Origin: Pseudomonadota bacterium
GTDB taxonomy: Bacteria; Pseudomonadota; Alphaproteobacteria; Caulobacterales; Caulobacteraceae
NCBI GenBank assembly: GCA_023432855.1
Contig: JAEZEZ010000007.1
Coordinates: 47,627 to 111,626, forward strand
Length of the DNA stretch: 64,000 bases
Direction of reading: 5' to 3'
Positions 51,302 through 59,942 of this stretch are shown here, piece by piece. A program made the translations under genes and the position numbers. Position 1 is the stretch's first letter. Each line of letters opens with the position of its first letter. The notes below the pieces were generated by a model that did not search any database, was not told the DNA's origin, and worked only from the letters and a program-made list of their open reading frames with translations.

Positions 51302-52123
51302 ATGAGCCGGAAACTCGAAGTGGTCTCGCCGCAGACCGGGGTCTGGGGCGCGCTGGTGCAGGAGGCCGAAGCGGTCGCCCGGCAGGAGCCGGCCCTTGCG
51401 TCGATGCTGAATGCCGTGATCCTGAGGCATGACGGGCTGGCGTCCGCCCTGTCGTTCCAGTTGGCCCGCAAGATCGGCGAAGAGGGTGTCAGCGCCCTGA
51501 CGGCGCGGGAATTCTGCGCCGAAGCCTATGCCGCCGATCCATCCATCGTCGCCTCCGCCGAAGCCGATCTGGCGGCGGTGATGGAGCGCGACCCCGCAGC
51601 CCGCGGTCACCTGCAGCCCTTCCTGTTCTACAAGGGGTTTCTCGCGCTTCAGGTCTATCGCGTGGCGCACTGGCTCTGGTCGCGCGGCCGCGAGATGATG
51701 GCGCTCCACCTGCAGAGCCGCTGCTCGGAACTCTTCCAGGTCGACATCCATCCAGCCGCGCGTATCGGCGCCGGGATCTTTGTCGATCACGCGACCGGCG
51801 TGGTGATCGGCGAGACCGCCGTGGTGGGCGATGACGTGTCCATGCTGCATGGGGTCACCCTGGGCGGGACGGGGGCCGAACGGGGCGACCGTCATCCCAA
51901 GATCGGCCGCGGCGTGCTTCTCGGCGCGGGCGCGAAGGTGTTGGGGAACATCGCGATCGGCGACTACGCCAAGGTGGCTTCGGGATCGGTGGTGCTGAAG
52001 CCGGTGCCCGCTCACTGCACCGCCGCCGGCGTGCCTGCCCGTCTGGTCAACTGCAAGCCGTCGGAGGAGCCGGCGCGGACCATGGACCATACCGTGCCGG
52101 ACATCCTGGATTACGTGATCTGA
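51302..52123 (+). CDS. cysE: Serine O-acetyltransferase
   Basis: Makes O-acetylserine for cysteine synthesis. 273 residues. The N-terminal helical domain has FLALQVYRVAHWLWSRG; the left-handed beta-helix with hexapeptide repeats follows: VDIHPAARIGAGIFVDHATGVVIGETAVVGDDVSMLHGVTLGGTG, with the active-site His and Asp. ATG at 51302 with GGAGGA 5 nt upstream. It follows the Nudix gene and precedes DUF3126. Confidence 0.96.
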   Translation: MSRKLEVVSPQTGVWGALVQEAEAVARQEPALASMLNAVILRHDGLASALSFQLARKIGEEGVSALTAREFCAEAYAADPSIVASAEADLAAVMERDPAARGHLQPFLFYKGFLALQVYRVAHWLWSRGREMMALHLQSRCSELFQVDIHPAARIGAGIFVDHATGVVIGETAVVGDDVSMLHGVTLGGTGAERGDRHPKIGRGVLLGAGAKVLGNIAIGDYAKVASGSVVLKPVPAHCTAAGVPARLVNCKPSEEPARTMDHTVPDILDYVI

Positions 52124-52199
52124 CGCGGCTGCGCGCCCGTCAGGCTTGATAGTCGGACCGCATCCGGCCTAGACCCGGTCCGCAGACGCGAGGTCAGAC

Positions 52200-52406
52200 G
52201 TGAACGAAACCGATATCCGCAAGATCGAGGCGCACCTGAAGCGCACCTTCGGCTCGCCCAATCTCGTGCTGAAGCCGCGCCCGAAACAGAAGGACTCCGC
52301 CGAGGTCTACGTCGGCGAGGAATTCATCGGCGTCGTCTTCCAGGACGAGGACGAGGACGGTTCCTTCATGTTCGAGATGGCGATCCTGGCCGAAGATCTC
52401 GAGTAG
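52200..52406 (+). CDS. DUF3126 family protein
   Basis: 68 residues: DIRKIEAHLKRTFGSPNLVLKPRPKQKDSAEVYVGEEFIGVVFQDED, the DUF3126 pattern, commonly found after cysE in alphaproteobacteria. Function unknown. Start GTG at 52200. A terminator follows. Confidence 0.9.
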   Translation: MNETDIRKIEAHLKRTFGSPNLVLKPRPKQKDSAEVYVGEEFIGVVFQDEDEDGSFMFEMAILAEDLE

Positions 52407-52426
52407 GCTTCGGGACACGCCAACGA

Positions 52427-52457
52427 AAAACGCCGCGGCCCTCCGGTCGCGGCGTTT
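52427..52457. terminator. Bidirectional terminator between DUF3126 and phoH
   Basis: Stem AACGCCGCGGCC (52429-52440) with GGTCGCGGCGTT (52445-52456), one wobble pair, loop CTCC. An A-run precedes and T-rich sequence follows, so it can stop transcripts from both convergent genes. Confidence 0.85.
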
Positions 52458-52478
52458 CAGTTTGTGAACAGGGTGGTT

Positions 52479-53240
52479 TCAGATCACCCCCAGCATGCTG
52501 GCCACGAGCGGATGGCGCACGATGTCCGCGTCGCCCAGCCGCACCACCGAGATGTCCCCGACCGCCTCCAGCTTCGTAGCGATGTCCGCCAGCCCGGAGA
52601 CGCCCGGCAGCAGGTCGGACTGGTGGGGGTCGCCGGTCACGACCATCGTCGAGTGCCAGCCCAGGCGCGTCAGCAGCATCTTGAGCTGCACGTAGGTGCA
52701 GTTCTGGGCCTCGTCGATGACGACGAAGGCGTTGTTGAGCGTCCGCCCTCGCATGTAGCCAACCGGGGCGATCTCGATCAGCCCCTCGCTCATCAGCGCC
52801 TTGACCCGCTTCATCGACAGCCGGTCGGACAGGGCGTCGTAGAGCGGCCGCAGGTAGGGCGCCAGCTTGTCTTCCATGTCGCCCGGCAAATAGCCGATCG
52901 ACTCGCCGGCCTCGACGGCGGGCCGGGAAAGGACGATCCGCCCGACCTTGCCGGCCTCCAGCGCTTCCACGGCCTTGGCGATGGCCAGGTAGGTCTTCCC
53001 GGTGCCCGCCGGGCCGAGCGCCATGACCAGGCTGTAGGCGTCGATCGCTTCCAGCAGGCGTCCCTGCATCTCGGATTTCGGTTTGATGGTCTTCAGGTAG
53101 GACTGGGTGCGTTCCTCCTCCTGCCGCCCCAGCGGGCTCCAGCCACGCTCTACCGGCAGCCTGCGGACCTTGCTGTCCTCGGCGTACTCGCCGGCGTTGA
53201 AATTTTCACGAGCCTGACGCTTGAGCGCACGCTTGGTCAT
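52479..53240 (-). CDS. phoH: PhoH family ATPase (PhoH2-type lacking PIN domain)
   Basis: 253 residues: N-terminal TKRALKRQARENFNAGEYAED, Walker A ALGPAGTGKTYLA (~74), SRPAVEAGESIGYLPGD, and Walker B VVIDEAQNCTYVQLKMLLTRLG with GDPHQSDLLPG. PhoH proteins are ATP-driven RNA helicases/nuclease partners of unclear role. The ATG at 53240 has GGAGG 8 nt upstream. A terminator hairpin sits just upstream in its leader (53263-53293). Confidence 0.94.
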   Translation of the reverse strand: MTKRALKRQARENFNAGEYAEDSKVRRLPVERGWSPLGRQEEERTQSYLKTIKPKSEMQGRLLEAIDAYSLVMALGPAGTGKTYLAIAKAVEALEAGKVGRIVLSRPAVEAGESIGYLPGDMEDKLAPYLRPLYDALSDRLSMKRVKALMSEGLIEIAPVGYMRGRTLNNAFVVIDEAQNCTYVQLKMLLTRLGWHSTMVVTGDPHQSDLLPGVSGLADIATKLEAVGDISVVRLGDADIVRHPLVASMLGVI

Positions 53241-53262
53241 GAACAGCCTCCACTGGGGCATG

Positions 53263-53293
53263 AAAAAAGGGCGAGACCGGTCAGGTCACGCCC
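53263..53293 (-). terminator. Intrinsic terminator in the phoH leader
   Basis: On the minus strand GGGCGTGACC / GGTCTCGCCC (53284-53293 with 53269-53278) gives a 10-bp stem with one internal mismatch, loop TGACC, followed by TTTTTT (53263-53268). It lies 23-53 nt before the phoH start and no gene lies upstream on this strand. The rest of the 53294-53530 interval holds no convincing gene. Confidence 0.75.
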
Positions 53294-53530
53294 TCGACAA
53301 GGGTTGGGACGGTTATCGATGGATGCGAGTGAGCCCGGCGGCTCCGCGGCCGGTAATGCCTGGTTCGACGAAGACGCTGTTCGCGCCACTCCGCACCCCG
53401 CTGCAGCCGGAACAGGACGTCCCGGGTCCGATCCGAAGGCGATTTCGCGCTTTCGAATCGCTTCACTAGAATGATCGTAACGTGGTTTCCGATCCGTTAA
53501 ACGTCGGAGTTCCCAAGTTTTGAAGGTATT

Positions 53531-54067
53531 GTGACGATGATCTACACTTTGGGTGACAAGACACCGCAGACGCCATCAGCGGGCGAATACTGGATCGCGC
53601 CCGGAGCCACCGTCATAGGGGACGTGATTCTGAAAAGGAACGCCAGTGTCTGGTTTGCCGCAGTCCTGCGCGGCGACAACGATCCCATCGTCATCGGGGA
53701 GAACACCAACATACAGGACGGAAGCGTCCTGCACTCGGACCCTGGCGCGCCCCTCATCATCGGCCGCGACGTCACCGTGGGCCACATGGCCATGCTCCAC
53801 AGCTGCGAGATCGGTGACAACAGCCTGATCGGCATCGGGGCGGTGATCCTCAGCCGGGCGCGCATCGGCAGGAACTGCCTCATCGGCGCCCGCACCCTGA
53901 TTCCCGAGGGGAAGGAGATTCCCGACAACAGCCTGGTCGTCGGCGCGCCGGGCAAGGTCGTGCGTCAGCTCACCGACGACCAGGTCGCGTTTCTGACCGC
54001 CTCCGCCGAGCACTACGTCCAGAACTGGAAACGCTACGTCTGCGACATGCGGCCGGCGGACGCCTAG
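53531..54067 (+). CDS. Gamma-class carbonic anhydrase-like protein
   Basis: 178 residues of left-handed beta-helix: PGATVIGDVILKRNASVWFAAVLRGDNDPIVIGENTNIQDGSVLHSD, with zinc His residues in LHSD (~68), GHMAMLHSC (~84-92). The YrdA/PaaY-like group is related to gamma-carbonic anhydrase; activity is uncertain. The start may be GTG 53531 (GAAGG 4 nt away) or ATG 53537. Its stop shares CTAG with the convergent PAS gene. Confidence 0.93.
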   Translation: MTMIYTLGDKTPQTPSAGEYWIAPGATVIGDVILKRNASVWFAAVLRGDNDPIVIGENTNIQDGSVLHSDPGAPLIIGRDVTVGHMAMLHSCEIGDNSLIGIGAVILSRARIGRNCLIGARTLIPEGKEIPDNSLVVGAPGKVVRQLTDDQVAFLTASAEHYVQNWKRYVCDMRPADA

Positions 54068-54600
54068 GCGATCCGCAGACCGTCGACCGCAGCCAGCTTG
54101 AGATGTGACACCCGACCCTCGCTGGTCATCGGCAGGCGGGCCTGGAGCTCCACGACGGGCTTGCCGGCGAGCCGTGCGACGAGGCTGGTCGGCTGATAGA
54201 GGCCCAGGAGTCTCTCCGGTCGCCCGTCCTCTCCGGCCAGGGGCGCGAGAAGAATCTCCATCTGCACCACGCGATCGTCTTCACTGAAGCCCTCTGCCTC
54301 CAGGACTACCGGTTCCGGGCTGTTCAGAACGACCAGGGAAGCCTGGGTGACGACCCGCCGGCCCCCATCGGAGAAGAGGTCCTGGAAGTCGACGCCTTTC
54401 AGGGGCCGGCCATGCAGATCGATCAGGAACTCACCGGCCAGGCGCACCGGCAGCGCGCCGGACGCGAACTCGAGCATGAAGACCTGCGGCAGCAGTTCAG
54501 CGACCATGGCAGGGTCGAAGGCGCGGCGCAGCGGGGCGCGGTCGTCCACCTTCAGGGACGTCCAGTAGCCGATCAGCCGCTCTGTGTTGGAATGAAACAT
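54064..54600 (-). CDS. PAS-domain (PAS_5-like) protein
   Basis: 178 residues: MFHSNTERLIGYWTSLKVDD, then a PAS-like domain with FDPAMVAELLPQVFMLEFASGALPVRLAGEFLIDLHGRPLKGVDFQDLFSDGG. This matches the alphaproteobacterial stand-alone PAS_5 family, no output domain visible. The C-terminal ~40 residues resemble a PilZ-like or unclassified tail (SHLKLAAVDGLRI). A sensor or regulatory partner role is inferred. Start ATG 54600. Confidence 0.75.
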   Translation of the reverse strand: MFHSNTERLIGYWTSLKVDDRAPLRRAFDPAMVAELLPQVFMLEFASGALPVRLAGEFLIDLHGRPLKGVDFQDLFSDGGRRVVTQASLVVLNSPEPVVLEAEGFSEDDRVVQMEILLAPLAGEDGRPERLLGLYQPTSLVARLAGKPVVELQARLPMTSEGRVSHLKLAAVDGLRIA

Positions 54601-54742
54601 TCTTCCACCCTCTGGCCCCGGAGAGGCAAGAAGCCGGCCTTGTGTCGGCGCGGCATCGATTCGCCCTCGAAAACCGCCGCCAGCGAAACGTTTTCGGAAC
54701 GATTCTTGCTTGTAATGGAGCCTCATTCCGAGGAGCCGTCCC

Positions 54743-55579
54743 ATGCTCGCACGGTGGAACATCTGGTTTGCAGCCTTCGCCGCCCTGGTCCTGTTCGGCG
54801 CCTATGCCGGACCGGCCGCGGCGCAGTGCTGTGCGCCCCCGCCACCCTGTTGCCAACCGCCGCCCCCGCCGCCGCCGCCCACCCCCAATCCGTGCTGCAC
54901 GGGCGGGGGGCACACCGTGCGGGTGCCGGGCGTCAATGTCGTCGTCCAGCAACCGGTGATCGCAGTCGCTGGCGCAGGCGCAGTCGCTGGGTCCAGCGCC
55001 TCGGCGGGCGCGACCGTCTTCTTCGGCGGCGGCTCGTCCTGGTACGTCGAGCAGGAAACGCCCACCCTGATCCAGGGCCTGCAGGTCGAAACCGGCGAAG
55101 CCCTCATGCGCCGCGTCTCCTTCACGGCGACCCGCAAGGTCATGAAGCGGGTCGTGATCCAGGCCGTCTGCATCGACGATCGCGGCCTGCCTCACCCGGC
55201 GGCGCAGGTGCGTCCCGACCGCGACGTGGGCGATGACTATGAGGGCGAACTCTACCGGTGCGTCGCGGGCTCGCGCCTGCAGATCACCATCGCCGAATAC
55301 CTCGACCGTATCGCCTTCGAGGGCGGCGAGTTGATGGAATGCGCCAAGGGCGAGGCCCTGTGGCACGGCCGCGGCGGCATGCTGCAATGCCGGCCCCAGA
55401 AGCGCGAGCGCGACTGCAACGAACGGAGCCTGCTGCGCCGTTACGGGGCCGGGGTGAAGGTCCTCACAATGATGCGCGAGGAAACGTACACCGATTGGCG
55501 CGAGGAAGAGGTGACGGAAACCCGTGCGTCGTCGATGAGCATCGTGCTCGACGGGGGCGTCGGCGGCATCATTCACTGA
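54743..55579 (+). CDS. Exported Pro/Cys-rich protein of unknown function
   Basis: 278 residues: signal peptide (AAFAALVLFGAYAGPAAAQ) then a striking QCCAPPPPCCQPPPPPPPP segment (~28-46) and a second Cys pair, followed by a Val/Gly/Ala-rich stretch and a folded C-terminal domain (VQTETPTLIQ-like SWYVEQETPTLIQGLQVETG; CVAGSRLQITIAEY). Family not recognised. It lies 3 kb from hfaD with a PAS gene and an M16 lipoprotein nearby; a role in the surface/holdfast is possible but unsupported. A terminator follows. Confidence 0.7.
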   Translation: MLARWNIWFAAFAALVLFGAYAGPAAAQCCAPPPPCCQPPPPPPPPTPNPCCTGGGHTVRVPGVNVVVQQPVIAVAGAGAVAGSSASAGATVFFGGGSSWYVEQETPTLIQGLQVETGEALMRRVSFTATRKVMKRVVIQAVCIDDRGLPHPAAQVRPDRDVGDDYEGELYRCVAGSRLQITIAEYLDRIAFEGGELMECAKGEALWHGRGGMLQCRPQKRERDCNERSLLRRYGAGVKVLTMMREETYTDWREEEVTETRASSMSIVLDGGVGGIIH

Positions 55580-55661
55580 ACGACCGCTTCAGCGCACGTT
55601 CAGGCGCGCGAGCTAAATTTGGACCGTCGACTCCGTCGACATTGTCCTGAGTGCAAGACCT

Positions 55662-55691
55662 GCCCCGGCGCCTCCCGCGCCGGGGCTTTTT
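55662..55691 (+). terminator. Intrinsic terminator of the Pro/Cys-rich protein gene
   Basis: Perfect 10-bp stem GCCCCGGCGC / GCGCCGGGGC (55662-55671, 55677-55686), loop CTCCC, followed by TTTTTC. It ends 2 nt before the stop codon of the converging M16 peptidase gene. Confidence 0.9.
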
Positions 55692-55692
55692 C

Positions 55693-58626
55693 TTACTTTC
55701 CCGCAGCGGGCGTGATCACCAGCTTCCAGGCGGTCTCGTCTTTCAGGTACCGGCGTGCGGCCTCCTGGACCTCTGCCGCGGTGATGCGCTCCAGCCCCGG
55801 GACCGACGCGCGGATCGCGTCGAGGCGGCGAGGATCCGTCTGTCCCTCCGACAGGGCGTTCAGCCAGTACTCGTTCGTCGCCTGGGACCGGGTGATCGTT
55901 TCGACCCGCGGCCGGCGCGCCCGTTCGAGCTCGTCGTCCGTGATCGGTCGGCCGCGCAGGTCGCGGGCGATTTCCGACGCGGTCGCGAAGAACCCGGCGA
56001 GCTTGTCGGGCGGCGCCTGCACCGAGGCGGCGACATAGCCGTAGCCGGGGAAGGCCCAGCCTGCTTCCAGCCGCGTGTTCGGTGAGTAGGTCACGCCCTG
56101 CTTTTCCCGAAGTTCGTCCACGAGTCTCAGCCGCAGCACCTGCTCGAGCAGCCGCAGTCGCCGCGCTTCCTGAGGATTGCCCGCGAAGTCGATCCCCGGC
56201 CAGGCGATGAAGGCCATGGCCTGATCCTCCCGGCCATTGTGCGACAGGCGGACAGGTTCACCACCGCCGGCCGGAAACCGGAGCACGTTTCCGCCGGGCG
56301 CCGGTGTGGCGGTCGGACGACGAGCGGGCAGGGCGCCGAAAGTCGCCGCCACCTGTTCGACGGCCTCGTCGACCGAAATGTCGCCAACGACGATGACCTC
56401 GACCGGATCACGCGACATTGGCTCCTGCAGCAGGGTCTTGAGCGCCTCCAGCCGGGCTGTCTGGAACTGCTCCCTGGTGGGGAACCGCCAGCGCGGATCG
56501 CCGGACCTCAGCAGCGCCTCGGCGTCGCGCGAGAAAACGCCGGACGGCGTCGATTCAAGCTGCGCCAGCAGCGTCGTGCCGAAGGCGCGCATGCGTTCGA
56601 AGGGTTCGGGGCGCCAGCCTGGGTCGGTGAGATAGGCGGCCAGGACCTGCAGTTGGCGCTCGAAGTCCTGGGGTCGCGTTCGACCGGACAGAACGAACGC
56701 GTCCTCGTCCACGCCGAGCGACGCGCCGTAGACGGTGGACGCGAGGACCTGTTCGACCTCCTCGGCGGTCAGCTTGCCGAGACCGCCTTCGATATACTGA
56801 AGTCCGGCGGCCCACATCAGCGTCGGTCGGTCCGCCGGAAGGTCCAGGTAGCCATCGCCCACGCGCACCGCCACCAGGATCTGATCCTCGCGGAACTTGG
56901 TGGGCTTAACGGTCAGGCGGACGCCGTTTTCGTAACGGACGAACACCGTGTCGAGGTCCAGCACCTCACGGGTCTCGGCGACCTTGCCCGGGGTTCCGAA
57001 GTCGTCATAGGGCCACGGCTTCACCACGATGGCGGGAGGCGCGCTCACCGCCGCCTGCCGGCTCTGCTCGAGGGCGGCGAGCACCGCCTGTTCGCCGCCT
57101 TCGACCGCGACGGGGCTCGTAACGAACACGAGGGGACCCTCGCCGGTGAACTGGGCCTTGAGCTCGGCAGATACTGTGGCCGCAGACAGCCCCTCGACCG
57201 CCTCCTCGAACAGGGCGAGATCGAAGGCCTCGGCGGTGAACACCTCGTCGTCGCCCATCGCATTGGCGATGCCTTCGGCCAGCGCGGGGGTGCGGCGGGT
57301 CGATGCGCCCGCGACCGCAGCCTCCATTGCGGCCCGGTACTCGGCGATCTCCCGGTCCAGCTCAGGCTGCTGAACGCCCCACTGGGTGATCCGCCGCTTT
57401 TCCTGCTCGGCCGCCGCGAGGTTCTGGCGCCACTGGCCGGGTTCGCCGTTGACCGAGAGTACGGTCAGGTCCGCCGCGTCCACGTCGGTATAACGATAGG
57501 CTCCCGCCCCGATGAACGGCGGGTTGGCGGAGCGCGCCAGGCTTTCGAGGCGCCTGTTGAGCACGGCGAAGCCAAGCTGGCGTACGATCTGGCGTTTGCG
57601 CCGAGCCTGCGTGTCGGGGGCCAGATCGGGCGGGTTCACCCAGGCGATCTGCACCGAGGCGGCGCCGCCCGGCTCGACGACGACGCGCGCTTCGGACGCG
57701 CGCTCGGCGATCGGCCCGACCACGGGCTCGGGCGCAGTCGTTCCGGCGGCTCTCCAGTCCCCGAATCGTCCGCGGATTCGGGCTTCCATGTCCTCGAGGT
57801 CAAAGTCTCCGACAGCGACAAGGATCGTGCGCTCGGGGCGGTACCAGGCGCGATAGTAGGCGAGGAACTCCGACTGGGGCGCCGTGCGCAGCACTTCGGT
57901 GGAGCCGATGGGGAAGCGCTCCGGAGGAAGCTGCCCCTTCAGGAAGAAGCGATAGCGTTCCTGCAGGATGCGGTAGCCGGGCGAATTGCGGGTGCGCTCC
58001 TCGCTGAGCACCACGCCGCGCTCCCGCTCGATCGCTTCAGGATCGAGCAGCATGGAGCCAACCGCCTCGCGCAGCAGCATGACGCCCGTGTCGAGGGTGG
58101 CCTCGTCGGACTTCGGCAGGTCCAGCTTGTAGACCGTCTGGTCGAAGCCAGTGGACGCATTGGTGTCCGGCCCGAAGGCCAGTCCGGCGCGCTCGAGGAT
58201 CCGCACCATTTCGCCTTCGGGCACATTCGTCGAACCATTGAAGGCCATGTGCTCGATGAAATGGGCGAGGCCCCGCTGGGCGTCGGTTTCCATCAGCGAT
58301 CCCGCGTCGATCCGCAGTCGCAGGGAGGTCTGACCCGGCGGCGTCGCATTGCGCATGAGGGCATAGCGCATCCCGTTGGGCAGGACGCCGAAGCGCACGG
58401 AGGGGTCCGGCGGCAGGTCCGTGGCCGCAACCGGCGAGGCCGCGGCCTGGACCGCCGGAGTCGCCGGCGCCGCCGCCGGCGGCGTCGTCGTCTCACGTCC
58501 CGGCAGAAGCGAGCCGAGTGCGCCGGCTGCGCGCCTGGGCGCCTCGGCCACCTTGTCGACGGTGGCGCAGGCGGCGAGCGCAGCGACGGCCAGCACCCCG
58601 GCGAGGGCGCGCTTCAGATCGGGCAT
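55693..58626 (-). CDS. M16-family zinc metallopeptidase lipoprotein
   Basis: 977 residues. Lipobox LAVAALAAC with Cys near residue 21, an Ala/Pro linker (~40-80), then the active N-terminal M16 domain with the inverted zinc motif HFIEH (~residue 126-130, in GLAHFIEHMAFNGSTNVP) and the downstream Glu (EAVGSMLLDPEAIERERG). The second half is an inactive M16 domain. Such two-domain pitrilysin/insulinase-type proteins sit in the periplasm and degrade short peptides. The ATG at 58626 is chosen so that the lipoprotein signal is correct. Confidence 0.92.
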   Translation of the reverse strand: MPDLKRALAGVLAVAALAACATVDKVAEAPRRAAGALGSLLPGRETTTPPAAAPATPAVQAAASPVAATDLPPDPSVRFGVLPNGMRYALMRNATPPGQTSLRLRIDAGSLMETDAQRGLAHFIEHMAFNGSTNVPEGEMVRILERAGLAFGPDTNASTGFDQTVYKLDLPKSDEATLDTGVMLLREAVGSMLLDPEAIERERGVVLSEERTRNSPGYRILQERYRFFLKGQLPPERFPIGSTEVLRTAPQSEFLAYYRAWYRPERTILVAVGDFDLEDMEARIRGRFGDWRAAGTTAPEPVVGPIAERASEARVVVEPGGAASVQIAWVNPPDLAPDTQARRKRQIVRQLGFAVLNRRLESLARSANPPFIGAGAYRYTDVDAADLTVLSVNGEPGQWRQNLAAAEQEKRRITQWGVQQPELDREIAEYRAAMEAAVAGASTRRTPALAEGIANAMGDDEVFTAEAFDLALFEEAVEGLSAATVSAELKAQFTGEGPLVFVTSPVAVEGGEQAVLAALEQSRQAAVSAPPAIVVKPWPYDDFGTPGKVAETREVLDLDTVFVRYENGVRLTVKPTKFREDQILVAVRVGDGYLDLPADRPTLMWAAGLQYIEGGLGKLTAEEVEQVLASTVYGASLGVDEDAFVLSGRTRPQDFERQLQVLAAYLTDPGWRPEPFERMRAFGTTLLAQLESTPSGVFSRDAEALLRSGDPRWRFPTREQFQTARLEALKTLLQEPMSRDPVEVIVVGDISVDEAVEQVAATFGALPARRPTATPAPGGNVLRFPAGGGEPVRLSHNGREDQAMAFIAWPGIDFAGNPQEARRLRLLEQVLRLRLVDELREKQGVTYSPNTRLEAGWAFPGYGYVAASVQAPPDKLAGFFATASEIARDLRGRPITDDELERARRPRVETITRSQATNEYWLNALSEGQTDPRRLDAIRASVPGLERITAAEVQEAARRYLKDETAWKLVITPAAGK

Positions 58627-58703
58627 GGGCGGAAATCCTCGGCTCAAGGGCGCGAGGGTGACCGCCTAACCCGACGAAGACAAGGCGAGGATCGCAGCTG
58701 GCG

Positions 58704-59942
58704 TCAGCCGCCCGGGGATGTGACCCAGAAGCTGGCGCTGTTGCCGACGGCGGTCGAGGTTCCGACGATCGACCGCGCTGAACCGGTAACCGTCACGGCC
58801 GAGGTTGAGGAGACGCCCCCGGTGTTCACCTGTGTGGAGTTGGCGATGAGCCTTCCCTGGCATTCGGAACAGGCGTAGCCGGTCACGGCGTTGCCCATGG
58901 CGACCGAGCTCGAATAGGCATCGTAGCCGGCGTTGCCGTTGAATACGGACACGGCCTCCACGCCGCCGGAATTGAACTGGCTGTTGTCGACCTCGACGTA
59001 CTGGCCAGCGTTGCCCGCCAGGACCGAGTTGCCGACGCCGTAGGCCTGGGACGACGCGAGGCCGAAGTCGTATGCCTCGACCACGGCGTCGGAATAGACC
59101 AGGCCGGTGTTCGACTGGGTCGTCTCGACCTCCAGCGCCCCGTCCTCGTTGGTCAGGGCGACGTTGTTCGCCACCGCGGCCGTCGAGCCCTGGATTTCCC
59201 AGGCGTTGCCGGCCGCGACATAGGTCGATGCCTGGGTCCGGGGCCCGCTCATGGTCTGGTCGACCGTCACCGCCTGGGTCGTTCCGGAGAAGCCGGCGGA
59301 TGAGACGTTGTTGGTCGTGGCCGCGGCCGAGAACACCGCGCCGTCGGGAATGTACTGCACGACGGCCTCGACGTCGGCCTGGGTGAGCGCGGCGCTGGAC
59401 TGGGTCACCGACATCGCCGCCGTGCCGCCATCCGAGAGGCCGAAGGCCTGGGAGTTGGCGATGGCCGTCGCGCTGATGGCTCCCCCGGCGGGCATGCTTC
59501 CCAGCGGGGCAGAAACATCAGTGCGGGCGGTGATCTCGACCGCGCCCACGGTTTGCGTGACGTCGGCGGTCATGTCGGCGCCGTAGGCGCCGGCGTCGCC
59601 CGTGTTGCCGACCGCTTCGGTGAGCAGGGTGACCGGCGCCCCGGCGGAGCCGTCGGCCGTCAGGGTGGTCACGGCCGTGGCGTCGCCCTGCATGGACTGG
59701 CTGGACGTGAGGCTGAGAGAGCCCTCCACCGCGCCCGACAGGCTGTTGCCCGTGGCCGTGGTCACCGCCGTCGTCTGTTCCTCGACCTCGACGACGTCCA
59801 GGGTCTGGCTGGCGAAGACGTCGCCCAGCTGGACCTGATCGTTGAGGACGATCGTTTCCTGGGCGTGGCTAGTAGCGGCTGCGACGAACGTCGCGGTCGC
59901 GGCGATCGTGCCAGCGAGAAGGCTCTTCGCGCGTACGGCCAT
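58704..59942 (-). CDS. hfaD: Holdfast anchoring protein HfaD
   Basis: 412 residues with a signal peptide (LLAGTIAATATFVAAATSHAQ). The mature protein is rich in Ala, Val, Thr, Ser, Asn and Gln with repeating curlin-like units such as NNVSSAGFSG, NSQFNSGGVEAVSVFNGNAG and NSTQVNTGGVSSTSAVTVTG. Together with the CsgG homologue HfaB and HfaA this identifies HfaD, an outer-membrane holdfast-anchor component that resembles amyloid subunits. It starts inside the 3' end of hfaB (74-nt overlap). Two cysteines (YACSECQG) near residue 354 are unusual. Confidence 0.9.
   Translation of the reverse strand: MAVRAKSLLAGTIAATATFVAAATSHAQETIVLNDQVQLGDVFASQTLDVVEVEEQTTAVTTATGNSLSGAVEGSLSLTSSQSMQGDATAVTTLTADGSAGAPVTLLTEAVGNTGDAGAYGADMTADVTQTVGAVEITARTDVSAPLGSMPAGGAISATAIANSQAFGLSDGGTAAMSVTQSSAALTQADVEAVVQYIPDGAVFSAAATTNNVSSAGFSGTTQAVTVDQTMSGPRTQASTYVAAGNAWEIQGSTAAVANNVALTNEDGALEVETTQSNTGLVYSDAVVEAYDFGLASSQAYGVGNSVLAGNAGQYVEVDNSQFNSGGVEAVSVFNGNAGYDAYSSSVAMGNAVTGYACSECQGRLIANSTQVNTGGVSSTSAVTVTGSARSIVGTSTAVGNSASFWVTSPGG

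Noticed and set aside
53281..53466. Small minus-strand frame (61 codons, GTG start) in the phoH leader
   Set aside because: Weak GTG start with no ribosome binding site and Arg-rich composition. Its stop codon falls in the terminator loop, so it is more likely leader RNA than a gene, although a leader peptide cannot be fully excluded.
56239..58878. 879-residue open frame opposite the M16 peptidase gene
   Set aside because: The minus strand has the HFIEH-containing peptidase with a lipoprotein signal. The opposite frame is rich in Arg/Gly/His with no motif.
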